Position numbers and translations under genes: made by a program
Origin: Propionispora vibrioides
GTDB lineage: Bacteria; Bacillota; Negativicutes; Propionisporales; Propionisporaceae
Direction: 5' to 3'
Assembly (NCBI RefSeq): GCF_900110485.1
Contig: NZ_FODY01000001.1
Location: 302,629-366,628 of the forward strand
Length of the DNA: 64,000 bases
Shown here: positions 17,781-25,367 of the stretch, piece by piece
Layout: each line of letters opens with the position of its first letter
Position numbering within the stretch: the stretch's first letter is position 1
Notes under the pieces: model-generated
Seen by the model: only the letters and a program-made list of their open reading frames with translations
Database searches by the model: none
What the model was told of the DNA's origin: nothing

Positions 17781-18242
17781 TTACCGCGCCTTATGTGCTT
17801 CTGCCCTGGCTGCTTTAACAAAACCGATCAACTGATTGGTTAGCGATTTCTCCTCCGGTGGAGCGGCCGGTGAAACAGTTGCCGTTTCATTGACGGCATA
17901 GTATATATTCTTAGGTAAAACCATCCCCAGTTCACTGGTCGCAATGGTTTGAATGCGCTGCGGTGATTTTAATTTAGCAATGTCAAGATGGAGCTGTTCA
18001 TTTTCTTTTTCCACTTTAGCCAGTTGCGCTTTAGATTGCACCAGGGTATAGCCGGCCCTTATCATCGCTTCACTTTGAATGGTAAATACAATAGCAATGG
18101 CAGCCAGTAGTAACACAGTAGCAAAACACTTGGCGCGCAAAGCCAAATTGGGACGTGAATTTTCTTTTACTTGCGTCGATATGGTCTGATTAGCCTGCTC
18201 CTGATAATAACTATCCCAATTCTCTTTTTTATTCACTAACAT
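17781..18242 (-). CDS. ftsL: Cell division protein FtsL
   Basis: Small bitopic divisome protein that pairs with DivIC/FtsB and FtsQ to activate FtsW and its PBP. The 153 residues show a hydrophilic N-terminus, one transmembrane segment (about 40-58) and a leucine-zipper-like coiled coil (about 70-100, KAQLAKVEKENEQLHLDIAK), followed by the conserved RIQTIATSELGMVLP stretch. Identification rests on this architecture and on position between rsmH and the PBP gene, since FtsL sequences diverge rapidly. Confidence 0.87.
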   Translation of the reverse strand: MLVNKKENWDSYYQEQANQTISTQVKENSRPNLALRAKCFATVLLLAAIAIVFTIQSEAMIRAGYTLVQSKAQLAKVEKENEQLHLDIAKLKSPQRIQTIATSELGMVLPKNIYYAVNETATVSPAAPPEEKSLTNQLIGFVKAARAEAHKAR

Positions 18243-18285
18243 ATGTATTTACCCTCCCTGGATATTAGAACAACATCATAGTTGC

Positions 18286-19218
18286 CTACACTTTTTCAGC
18301 GACTCGCAGCTTAGCGCTTCTTGCCCGCGGATTCACATCCAGTTCCTCCGCCGACGGGCTAATAGGCTTGCCCACCAACTTAACAATAGGCTGCTTATTG
18401 CACACACACACCGGAAACCGCGGGGGACATTCACAGCCTTTGGCCAACTCAGCCAGAGTTTGCTTGGCGATCCGGTCCTCCAAAGAGTGAAACGTAATGA
18501 TACAGATCCTGCCGCCGATTTTAAGCCGGTTTACCGCCGCGGTAAAGGCAGCTTTCAGTATGTCCAGTTCCTTGTTCACTTCAATACGAATGGCCTGAAA
18601 CGTACGCTTGGCCGGATGAGGACCATCCCGCCGGGCTGCTGCCGGAATAGCACTTTTGATGATATCAACCAGTTGCCCTGTTGTGTTTATTTTGCCGTCA
18701 GCCCGGGCAGCCACAATAAACTTGGCGATCCGTTTAGCCCAGCGTTCCTCGCCAAATTCGGCAATCACTGCCGCCAGACGGCTTTCACTATACTCATTGA
18801 TCACATGATAAGCGGAAAATTCCGCCGCCGGATTCATCCGCATATCCAGCGGTGCATCCTGCATATAGGAAAATCCCCGTTCCGCCACATCAAGCTGATG
18901 GGAAGAAACCCCCAGATCAAACAGAATTCCGTCTACCGCTTCAATCTCCAGCTCATCTAAAATCCGTTCTAGCTGGGAAAAGTTATTTTGGATAATATCA
19001 ACCCGGCAGACAGCCTGCGCCAGCCGCTCCCGTCCGGCCTGAATAGCTGCCGGATCCTGATCGATACCGATGAAGCGTCCCGCTTTGTTTAGTTTGGTAA
19101 CAACCATCCCGGCATGTCCACTGCCACCCAAGGTACAATCCACATAGGTTCCGCCGGCGTCAGTAACCAAGGAGTCGACACTTTCCTGTAATAAAACACT
19201 TACATGACTAAATTCCAT
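18286..19218 (-). CDS. rsmH: 16S rRNA (cytosine1402-N4)-methyltransferase RsmH
   Basis: S-adenosylmethionine-dependent enzyme that methylates N4 of C1402 in the ribosomal decoding centre (formerly MraW). Motifs are [20 protein letters not shown] (SAM loop), [31 protein letters not shown] and the C-terminal [10 protein letters not shown] and [13 protein letters not shown]. The ATG at 19218 lies after AGGAGTG; an in-frame GTG four codons earlier overlaps that site. At 310 residues it is normal length, and it is second in the dcw cluster after mraZ. Confidence 0.96.
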   Translation of the reverse strand: MEFSHVSVLLQESVDSLVTDAGGTYVDCTLGGSGHAGMVVTKLNKAGRFIGIDQDPAAIQAGRERLAQAVCRVDIIQNNFSQLERILDELEIEAVDGILFDLGVSSHQLDVAERGFSYMQDAPLDMRMNPAAEFSAYHVINEYSESRLAAVIAEFGEERWAKRIAKFIVAARADGKINTTGQLVDIIKSAIPAAARRDGPHPAKRTFQAIRIEVNKELDILKAAFTAAVNRLKIGGRICIITFHSLEDRIAKQTLAELAKGCECPPRFPVCVCNKQPIVKLVGKPISPSAEELDVNPRARSAKLRVAEKV

Positions 19219-19238
19219 TACCCGTTTCACTCCTTGCG

Positions 19239-19664
19239 TTATATCCCCAGATCAACCAAATTTTCGGCAATTCCAGCCACCGTCGGTCCGATTTCACTAT
19301 TATAAGCATCCCAGGCATCCTTGCTCCATATTTCAATCCGGCTGGATACGCCGATAATAACGACATCTTTATCAAGCTTGGCATAATCCCGTAAATTGGC
19401 AGGCAGCAAAAAACGCCCCTGCTTATCACAGTCAAGTTCTGAGGCTCCGGAAAAGAAAAACCGTACAAAGGCCCTGGCGTCTGCTTTAGCTAAAGGCAAT
19501 TGCTTTAATTTTTTTTCTAAATTGCCCCATTCCTCTTTGGTATATACAAACAAGCAGGTATCAAGTCCTTTGGTAACAACGAAGTTGTCGCCGACTTCCT
19601 CGCGGAATTTTGCCGGCAAGATGAGACGGCCCTTATTATCAATACTATGAAGGTATTCTCCCAT
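19239..19664 (-). CDS. mraZ: Transcriptional regulator MraZ
   Basis: AbrB-like DNA-binding protein, two MraZ/SpoVT-like repeats (about 1-60 and 75-130), each with the DxKGR core ([14 protein letters not shown] and [14 protein letters not shown]). MraZ proteins form rings that bind tandem boxes upstream of their own gene and control the dcw operon. Three 10-base repeats just upstream fit that role. The ATG at 19664 gives 141 residues; GTG and TTG codons immediately before it are alternatives. Confidence 0.95.
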   Translation of the reverse strand: MGEYLHSIDNKGRLILPAKFREEVGDNFVVTKGLDTCLFVYTKEEWGNLEKKLKQLPLAKADARAFVRFFFSGASELDCDKQGRFLLPANLRDYAKLDKDVVIIGVSSRIEIWSKDAWDAYNSEIGPTVAGIAENLVDLGI

Positions 19665-19701
19665 CAACACCGCTGCTTCACCATCCCGCCAGGACTTTCA
19701 T

Positions 19702-19730
19702 ACCACTTTCCACCACTTTAAACCACTTTT
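19702..19730 (-). promoter_or_regulatory. Three tandem MraZ-type operator boxes
   Basis: On the minus strand AAAGTGGTTT, AAAGTGGTGG and AAAGTGGTAT follow one another with exact 10-base periodicity about 35 bases before mraZ, with a degraded fourth (GAAAGTCC). MraZ of other bacteria binds short TGG-containing direct repeats at this period upstream of mraZ, so these are the expected autoregulatory sites. Confidence 0.8.
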
Positions 19731-19957
19731 TATATATAAATTCTGAAAAAACCATAAAAATCCTTCACAAAAATAAAGGATTTTATACTTTTTCCAAATT
19801 TTAGTTCCTAGGTCCCATAATAGGACCACAGTCCTAAGATCATGGTATGAAGTTTTACTGATATGGTATACTAATGCTTATATTGTCCCATGGTAAGCAA
19901 AGGCTTTATATGCTATACTCATTATGATCAGTATTAGTGCAAAGGAGGTTTACCAGC
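19731..19957. promoter_or_regulatory. Divergent mraZ / DUF1858 control region
   Basis: An AT-rich segment that must hold the dcw promoter (minus strand) and the DUF1858 promoter (plus strand). A plus-strand extended -10 TGCTATACT occurs at 19911-19919. There is a hairpin AAAATCCTT / AAGGATTTT at about 19763-19786 and a palindrome GGTCC / GGACC at 19811-19827. The minus-strand promoter is not obvious; TATATA beside the MraZ boxes is one candidate -10. Confidence 0.45.
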
Positions 19958-20167
19958 GTGACTATTGATAAAAACATGAGCATTATTGAGGTTGTAGAGG
20001 CCTATCCGGCAGCAGTGGATGTATTCCGCAGCTATGGCATGGGCTGCTTGGGTTGTGCGGCCGCCCGTTTTGAGAATATTGCCCAGGGAGCTGCCGCTCA
20101 CGGCATCAATATAGATGCACTCATTGCCGACCTTAATAAAGTGGCACAGCAAACATCACAAGCTTAA
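19958..20167 (+). CDS. DUF1858 domain protein (CxxC redox-type)
   Basis: A 69-residue protein matching DUF1858, the small helical domain found alone or at the N-terminus of ScdA/RIC-type and hybrid-cluster-associated proteins. It has the family core SIIEVVEAYPAAVDVFRSYGMGCLGCAAARFENI, where Cys-Leu-Gly-Cys may bind metal or form a disulfide. Start is GTG at 19958 after a perfect AAAGGAGG. It is monocistronic, divergent from mraZ and closed by a strong terminator. Its partner and function are unknown. Confidence 0.85.
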   Translation: MTIDKNMSIIEVVEAYPAAVDVFRSYGMGCLGCAAARFENIAQGAAAHGINIDALIADLNKVAQQTSQA

Positions 20168-20185
20168 TAAACGCCGGTCACTATA

Positions 20186-20226
20186 AAAAGCAAGCAGCAC
20201 ACCATAGAACGGTGCGCTGCTTGCTT
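20186..20226. terminator. Bidirectional terminator between DUF1858 gene and feoA
   Basis: The stem AAGCAAGCAGC / GCTGCTTGCTT has A-rich sequence on one side and T-rich on the other. It lies between two convergent genes and can serve both. Confidence 0.8.
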
Positions 20227-20236
20227 CTTATTTTCA

Positions 20237-20458
20237 CTAAAATTTTCGTCTCACCACAATGGCACGGGCCATCTCGTAATCCAAAGCCAATTCGGTATTT
20301 TCTATCTTCACTACATAGACCGGCATCGTTTGCAGAACTTGCAGCAAGGCTCCCGGCACCAGGCCAAAAGCAATCAGCTTCCGCTGATCCGCCCCGGACA
20401 GCCTCTGTAAGGCAGTGATCAACCCGGCATCCCCGGACTTTAACTGAGTCAGGTTCAT
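20237..20458 (-). CDS. feoA: Ferrous iron transport protein FeoA
   Basis: A 73-residue SH3-like cytoplasmic protein that associates with FeoB for ferrous iron uptake. The family pattern is visible: LSGADQRKLIAFGLVPGALLQVLQ and the late ALDYEMARAIVV. Its ATG overlaps the feoB TGA in an ATGA junction, so it is translated after feoB. This is the reverse of the usual feoA-feoB order. Confidence 0.88.
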   Translation of the reverse strand: MNLTQLKSGDAGLITALQRLSGADQRKLIAFGLVPGALLQVLQTMPVYVVKIENTELALDYEMARAIVVRRKF

Positions 20459-22398
20459 AGTAACCCGCCTTCCCAATTAGCAGCAACTAAATACAAAAAA
20501 ACATTGGCTAAAAAGCCTGAAAGTACCGACAGCAGAATAATTAACAGCAGCATAACCAATGCGGTCGGCAGGCCGCGTTCTTTGATCATAGCCGCCAGTT
20601 GAGCCACACAGGGCACGAACAGGGTCAGTGTAATCGCCGCCACTAAGAGTTGTCCGGTACTTAATGCACCGAGGCGGAACAAGTCGTACAAGCCGGCTGT
20701 CCCGTAATCGCGGCGAAAAAATCCCAGCAGAAAGATTGACGCCATCGCTTCAGGCAGTCCCAACAGGGTCGTCACAGGCTTAATATAAGAAACAAGGACC
20801 GGTAAAAGCCCGCCATAGTCAGCACACCACAGCAGCAAACTAGTAATCAAAAAGACCGGTAAAATTTCCGCCAAATAGTATATTACTCTTGTATATACCT
20901 TCATCAATACATTAGCCAGTACGGGCAGACGCAAAGGTGGTATTTCCATATAAAAAGGACTTCTTTCTCCTGACAGCACTTTGCTGCTGAGCCAGCCCAC
21001 CGCAATAAACAGTAAAGTTATATACCCACCCCAAATACCCAAAGCGAGCGGGTTTACCGACAATAGCGCGACAACCACGCCAAGCTGGGCCGAACAGGGA
21101 ATAGTCAACGACAGCAAAAAAGTGGCCAGTATTCGTTCCCGTTTAGTCTCCAGTGTCCGGGTGACAATGACCGCCATGGTCCCGCAGCCAAAACCAAGAA
21201 TGACCGGAATGACCGCCCGGCCATTAAGGCCCAGGCACTTAAACAGTCTGTCGGCCAGCATGGCCAGTCGTGGCAGATAGCCGCAATCCTCCAGGAGGGC
21301 AAATATAAAAAAAAAGCTTCCTACTACCGGCAATATGATGGCTATGGCATAACGAAAGCCAAGCGACACGAGGCCATAATCACCGATCAATAAGTCTCTC
21401 GCCCATTCCCAGGGAATCTGACCAAGAACAATAGCTTTTATCCAGGGTATAATATATGCTTTAAAAATAATTTGATCAAAATAATCCACCAAAAAACCGG
21501 CGCCAAATTTCCCTACAAACAAGTAGAGACCGAAATAGAGTACCAGGCAAGCTAATGGTATACCAGTTGCCGGACGGCGAGCCCATTCCCCCAGTTTATT
21601 CCGGAAAACAAAAGCTTGGGAGGCTTGCCGGCTCACCACATCCTGCAATAAGCCGGTAACTGATTTTTGCCGTTCCAGGGCAATCCGGTAGGACAGATCT
21701 TCTTTTCCCAGTCGGTTTAGCTTGTCACTCACCGCCTTGCCACTACCGTTAGGCGAAAAGCGCGCTAAAAGCACAGGATCCTGCTGCAGCAATAGCAGTG
21801 CCGCCAGCCGCTTCGACAGACCATAATCTGAGGACAGAACACTTTCCATATCGGCAATGGCCGTTTCCAGTTCCGGCGGGAAATGGCTGTGATAACGAAC
21901 GGGGCTGCCCGGCTTTTGAAAGGAAGCGATGCAGGCGGTCAATTCGCCAAGTCCCAGCTTTTTTACCGCCGCAGTGGCAAGCACCGGGATCCCCAGCTTA
22001 TCAGCTAACCGGGGCAATTCCAAATGAAGCCCCGCCTGCTTGGCTTCATCCATCATATTAACGACCAGAACAACGGCAAACCCGGCTTCCAGCAAGTCAA
22101 GCGTCAATGACAGCATGCGTTTGATTTGTTTAGCGTCAATCACGTGCACAACCACATCGGGCCGCTCGGCACAAAGCAGCCGGCGGGTTACCGCCTCTTC
22201 TTCCGTCAACGGGATTAACGAGTAGATACCCGGCGTATCCACAATTTCACAAGCTACGCCCCGCAGGGTAACCAAGCCTTTTGCCACCTCAACAGTAGTA
22301 CCGGGATAATTGGACACAGCAACATAGCGCCCTGTTAAATAATTAAAAATTACACTTTTACCGACATTAGGCGAGCCTACCAGCGCCACTTTCAGCAA
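20455..22398 (-). CDS. feoB: Ferrous iron transporter FeoB
   Basis: Inner-membrane Fe(II) transporter with an N-terminal GTPase domain. G1 is GSPNVGKSVIFN (about 8-19), G2 YPGTTVE, G3 DTPGIYSL and G4 NMMDE. Then come the helical GDI-like domain and two Gate domains with FGCGTMAVI and LTIPCSAQLGVV plus a C-terminal VPCVAQLAAM. The 647 residues are near the short end of the family, and there is no N-terminal FeoA or C-terminal FeoC domain. It is transcribed with feoA downstream. The long upstream gap contains nested repeat elements. Confidence 0.94.
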   Translation of the reverse strand: MLKVALVGSPNVGKSVIFNYLTGRYVAVSNYPGTTVEVAKGLVTLRGVACEIVDTPGIYSLIPLTEEEAVTRRLLCAERPDVVVHVIDAKQIKRMLSLTLDLLEAGFAVVLVVNMMDEAKQAGLHLELPRLADKLGIPVLATAAVKKLGLGELTACIASFQKPGSPVRYHSHFPPELETAIADMESVLSSDYGLSKRLAALLLLQQDPVLLARFSPNGSGKAVSDKLNRLGKEDLSYRIALERQKSVTGLLQDVVSRQASQAFVFRNKLGEWARRPATGIPLACLVLYFGLYLFVGKFGAGFLVDYFDQIIFKAYIIPWIKAIVLGQIPWEWARDLLIGDYGLVSLGFRYAIAIILPVVGSFFFIFALLEDCGYLPRLAMLADRLFKCLGLNGRAVIPVILGFGCGTMAVIVTRTLETKRERILATFLLSLTIPCSAQLGVVVALLSVNPLALGIWGGYITLLFIAVGWLSSKVLSGERSPFYMEIPPLRLPVLANVLMKVYTRVIYYLAEILPVFLITSLLLWCADYGGLLPVLVSYIKPVTTLLGLPEAMASIFLLGFFRRDYGTAGLYDLFRLGALSTGQLLVAAITLTLFVPCVAQLAAMIKERGLPTALVMLLLIILLSVLSGFLANVFLYLVAANWEGGLL

Positions 22399-22415
22399 CG
22401 GTCATTCCTCCACCT

Positions 22416-22743
22416 CCCGGGAACCGCCGATGTAATGGGCCTGTCGACCTGGCGAAAGCTTTTTTTATCTGACAGGGAAGCAAAACCTAAAAGCTAGTAC
22501 CTTGTAACCTTTAAAACCATACATAGGCTGGCGAGGAGATTTTTCGCCAGACAAGGCGGAGGAAGGAGGCGTAGCGGTTCCTACGCCGATTGACGACAAC
22601 GTAGGTTGGCGAGAAATATTCCGCCAGAATAGTATGGTTTTAGATGTTACACGGTACTAGGTTATTTCAAGGTTTTATCGACACAGCCAGACGGAAAAAG
22701 ATCGGTCAGGACGGACAGGGCGAATAAATCAACGGTTCCCTAA
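22416..22743. mobile_element. MITE-like element, type A copy 2, interrupted by a D element
   Basis: The two halves of a type A element (22416-22493 and 22661-22743; GGAACCGCCGATGTAATG and AAATCAACGGTTCC) are split by a complete D-type element. Outer flanks are CCCG and CTAA, so this duplication has decayed on one side. With the neighbouring terminators this accounts for most of the 477-base feoB-trxA gap. Confidence 0.82.
22494..22660. mobile_element. MITE-like element, type D, nested in A copy 2
   Basis: Inverted ends of about 28 bases (TACCTTGTAACCTTTAAAAC against its partner, three mismatches) and a perfect CTAG direct repeat on both sides. The interior is palindromic around GGCGTAGCGGTTCCTACGCC and shares the CGTTGTCGTC / CGCCTCCTTC blocks of type C in reverse. 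The insertion occurred after the surrounding type A copy was already in place. Confidence 0.85.
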
Positions 22744-22789
22744 GCATAGTAATATCTTCTATGCAAAATTCTGCCGATATATGAATAAG

Positions 22790-22816
22790 AAAAGCCTGGC
22801 AGGTGCCAGGCTTTTC
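22790..22816. terminator. Hairpin terminator between feoB and trxA
   Basis: AAAAGCCTGGC / GCCAGGCTTTT, a perfect 11-base stem with a 4-base loop and flanking A/T. Its position downstream of trxA makes it a second, backup terminator for that gene. Confidence 0.65.
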
Positions 22817-22842
22817 AAAAATAACTGCACTATCGATAAATA

Positions 22843-22875
22843 AAAGACGCGTCTGCGATGCAGCGCGTCTTTTAT
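22843..22875 (-). terminator. Rho-independent terminator after trxA
   Basis: Stem AAAGACGCG / CGCGTCTTT followed by TTTTATTTAT on the minus strand, directly after the trxA stop. Confidence 0.8.
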
Positions 22876-23199
22876 TTATAACAGCGGGGATAGTTTAGCG
22901 TTAATAGCTGATTTCGGCATATAGCCCATTAATTTTTCCGTTTGCACTCCGTCTTTAAAGAGCAGCATGGTCGGCAGGCTCATAACACCGTAATCCTGAG
23001 CCAATGAACGATTTTCATCCACATTGACTTTAACGACCTTCATCTTGCTTGCGTGCTCGGTCGCCAGTTCATCTAAAATAGGCGATAATTTAGTGCAGTA
23101 GCCGCACCAGGGGGCCCAGAAATCAACAAGCACCGGTGTGGCTGATTCAATAACTTCCTCCTGGAAATTTTCCCGGTTTGCGTTAACAATGGTGGACAT
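22876..23199 (-). CDS. trxA: Thioredoxin with WCGYC active site
   Basis: A 107-residue thioredoxin, the cytosolic dithiol reductant. The fold landmarks are VLVDFWAPWCGYCTKLSPILDEL (active site), KVNVDENRSLAQDYGVMSLPTMLLFKDG (cis-proline) and a C-terminal helix. The canonical proline between the cysteines is replaced by tyrosine, which in thioredoxin-fold proteins usually shifts redox potential or substrate choice. It is monocistronic, with its own terminator. Confidence 0.93.
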   Translation of the reverse strand: MSTIVNANRENFQEEVIESATPVLVDFWAPWCGYCTKLSPILDELATEHASKMKVVKVNVDENRSLAQDYGVMSLPTMLLFKDGVQTEKLMGYMPKSAINAKLSPLL

Positions 23200-23254
23200 A
23201 TAAAAAACCTCCCTTTAATGTAATAATCTATATCTACATGGAAGCGAATATGTT

Positions 23255-24079
23255 TCATATTCCCTTAATGAACATATCAAATAAGGACAAAACAATTTCA
23301 ATCGCAATTAATATAATAACGGCCCATTCCAGGCGAGTCCCGCGGCTTGACTGGGCCAGACCGGCAAACACATTGGTAATGTCCATCAACACGGCTGTTT
23401 TATGATGAATATTATTATAGCGGTCATTTAATTCAAACAGCAGCATCAGCTCATCAAACAGTTTTCCTGCTTCCTCGTTCTCCCAGGTGATATCCGGTTT
23501 ATCCAGCAACATAATATAAGATATGGTGTCCAATTTGAACCCCAGTATATTCGCCGACATTTTTGCCAGTTTTTTATCGGAAACCTCCAACTGTCCTTCA
23601 TTTAGCTTATCAATGACGCTTTCAATCTGATCCAGCAGAACACCGATTTCAATTTCGACCTTTTCTAATGCCACCGACTTTGCTAAAATAATAGAGATAA
23701 TTTCCAGATGGTACTCGTCAGGCTTGTTTGCAATAATATAATCATTGCTTAGTGTTGGCGCATGGCAGGGATCAATGGTCAGTTGGTAATGATCGACATA
23801 TTTGAAAAGATAGGAAAAGTCAACCTCCGGTTCAATTTCCTTCAGATAACGGACCACCTGAATCACTTCGTGATGTTCAAAATTGATAAACACTGCGCTG
23901 CCAAAATAAAAAAGGTATACAACCTTATGTTCCGAATCAGGAAGGATGCTCCTTAAATAAGTACCGTCCAGCACCAGTGAGTCTTCCCATTTAAACTTGC
24001 GGTTGATTGCAAAATGCTGAGCAACTTTGTTCAGGTTTAGTTCCTTTCCTAAAATGAGAGCTTCAAAATTTGCCTGCAT
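23255..24079 (-). CDS. RMD1/DUF155 family membrane protein
   Basis: A 274-residue protein of the RMD1/sif2 (DUF155) family. Visible are the N-terminal VVYLFYFGSAVFINFEHHEVIQVVRYLKEIE region, a long helical middle (EKVEIEIGVLLDQIESVIDKL), the RYNNIHHKTAVLMDITNVFAGLAQSSRGTRLEW segment and one C-terminal transmembrane helix (about 250-270). Eukaryotic relatives act in mitochondria; bacterial function is unknown. The ATG at 24079 follows GGAGGA. It is divergent from the ArsC-like gene, 135 bases away. Confidence 0.82.
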   Translation of the reverse strand: MQANFEALILGKELNLNKVAQHFAINRKFKWEDSLVLDGTYLRSILPDSEHKVVYLFYFGSAVFINFEHHEVIQVVRYLKEIEPEVDFSYLFKYVDHYQLTIDPCHAPTLSNDYIIANKPDEYHLEIISIILAKSVALEKVEIEIGVLLDQIESVIDKLNEGQLEVSDKKLAKMSANILGFKLDTISYIMLLDKPDITWENEEAGKLFDELMLLFELNDRYNNIHHKTAVLMDITNVFAGLAQSSRGTRLEWAVIILIAIEIVLSLFDMFIKGI

Positions 24080-24214
24080 GTGATTCCTCCTCTGCAGGGA
24101 AGACAACCTGCTCCTTGGTATATTCTGTATCCGCCTACAAATATTATACTCCAAAAAATCAGACGGATTATAGTGTTTTCTAAAATTCTCCTAAATAGTG
24201 AAAGAGGTGCCTAC

Positions 24215-24547
24215 ATGAACATACAAATATTCGGTATAAAAAAATGCCAGGACACCAGAAAAGCGGAACGCTTTTTTAAAGAACGGGGCATCAAGTACCA
24301 GTTTATTGACCTGACTATCAAAGGAATGAGCAAAGGCGAACTGAAAAGCGTTAGTCAGCAGGTTGCCTGGGGCGACCTGCTCAACTCATCGGGCAAGCTC
24401 TATCAAAGTCAATACAAAACCCATATGGTCCGCGATATCGGCGAAGCCCTGCTGCAAAATCCAATGCTTTTAAATACCCCGGTAGTTCGCAACGGCACCG
24501 CCGCTACGGTGGGCTACCGGCCCGAAATCTGGAAGGCCTGGACCTAG
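24215..24547 (+). CDS. ArsC/Spx-family thioredoxin-fold protein
   Basis: A 110-residue ArsC-family protein with KKCQDTRKAERFFKERGI near the N-terminus (single active-site-position cysteine followed by DTR) and a C-terminal TPVVRNG..TVGYRPEIWKAW. Family members are arsenate reductases or, as Spx, RNA polymerase regulators. There is no CxxC, and no ars genes are nearby, so neither role is assured. Start is ATG at 24215 after AAAGAGGTG. The TAG stop is the CTAG flank of a type B element. Confidence 0.8.
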   Translation: MNIQIFGIKKCQDTRKAERFFKERGIKYQFIDLTIKGMSKGELKSVSQQVAWGDLLNSSGKLYQSQYKTHMVRDIGEALLQNPMLLNTPVVRNGTAATVGYRPEIWKAWT

Positions 24548-24711
24548 GACGTGTTTGCAAACTATCCAAAACGCTCCCTCACGGCGCTTTTTATGCCATA
24601 CTTCCTTAAATTTTTTTGAAATAGGGGCCACTATTCCTGCAAAAATTTAAGTTGTCTGACGCAAAAATTACTCGCCATGAATCATTCCGTTAGCTTGTAA
24701 ACACGCCCTGG
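24544..24711. mobile_element. MITE-like element, type B copy 3
   Basis: Ends GACGTGTTTGCAAAC and GCTTGTAAACACGCC, flanked by CTAG and CTGG. The centre AATAGGGGCCACTATTCC is the intact A/B core. The left CTAG contains the stop codon of the ArsC-like gene. It lies in a convergent gap, and a further bulged hairpin (GGTACC...GGTAC, 24711-24749) follows before cobC. Confidence 0.85.
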
Positions 24712-24757
24712 TACCCTGTCAGCCTTAAGTTTTAAGACTGACAAGGTACAGTCTACA

Positions 24758-25363
24758 TTACCGTAAATGATGCGTATCGTTAAGCAGCGTTACAACCGGG
24801 TAATTATCATGATATTCCAGGATGCTCACCGCCGTGTTATCCTGTTTGATCTGCCAAATATGATTCAAATGAATATCCAATGCGGCACACAATAAGGTAC
24901 GTATCGTCCCACCATGGGATACCAGCAGAATCGTGCTGCCGTCATGCTCCGCCACCAGTCGCTGCAGGCAGCCGGCTGCCCGCTGTTTTAACTCCCGGAA
25001 GGTTTCGCCTTCCGGTATTTGTATTTCATCGGGTTTCTGGTACAATTGCTCAATAAGCTCCGGCCAGCCGGTATAAATCTGGTCATAGGTGAGACCTTCC
25101 CAAATGCCGAAGTTAATTTCCCGCAATTCGGCAACCTTGTGAACAGGCAGCCTGTGGTTTCTGGCAATCGTCTTGGCTGTTTGATAGGCCCGTCCCAAAT
25201 CACTGGCAAAAACGGCCTGGATCGGCTCATCCGCCAGCCGGGCAGCCGCCAGTTCCGCTTGGCGGATACCGGCTTCACTCAACTCAATATCACTGTGTCC
25301 CTGATATTTCTGGGCCAGATTCCAGGCTGTCTGCCCGTGTCGCACCATAATTACTCTCGTCAT
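24758..25363 (-). CDS. cobC: Alpha-ribazole phosphatase / histidine phosphatase CobC
   Basis: Phosphoglycerate-mutase-like phosphatase expected to remove phosphate from alpha-ribazole-5-phosphate or adenosylcobalamin-5-phosphate in nucleotide loop assembly. It has the RHGQTAWN signature with phosphohistidine (about residue 8), FASDLGRAYQTA, the E in ELREINFGIWEGL and VSHGGTIRTLL. Start is ATG 25363 with GAGGTG, overlapping upstream coding by a few bases. It is the last gene of the cobalamin operon, which supports the specific call over a generic phosphatase. Confidence 0.85.
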   Translation of the reverse strand: MTRVIMVRHGQTAWNLAQKYQGHSDIELSEAGIRQAELAAARLADEPIQAVFASDLGRAYQTAKTIARNHRLPVHKVAELREINFGIWEGLTYDQIYTGWPELIEQLYQKPDEIQIPEGETFRELKQRAAGCLQRLVAEHDGSTILLVSHGGTIRTLLCAALDIHLNHIWQIKQDNTAVSILEYHDNYPVVTLLNDTHHLR

Positions 25364-25367
25364 AACT

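Noticed and set aside
24711..24749. Terminator after cobC
   Set aside because: A large bulged hairpin is present but no T-tract follows on the minus strand; it may be part of the neighbouring repeat.
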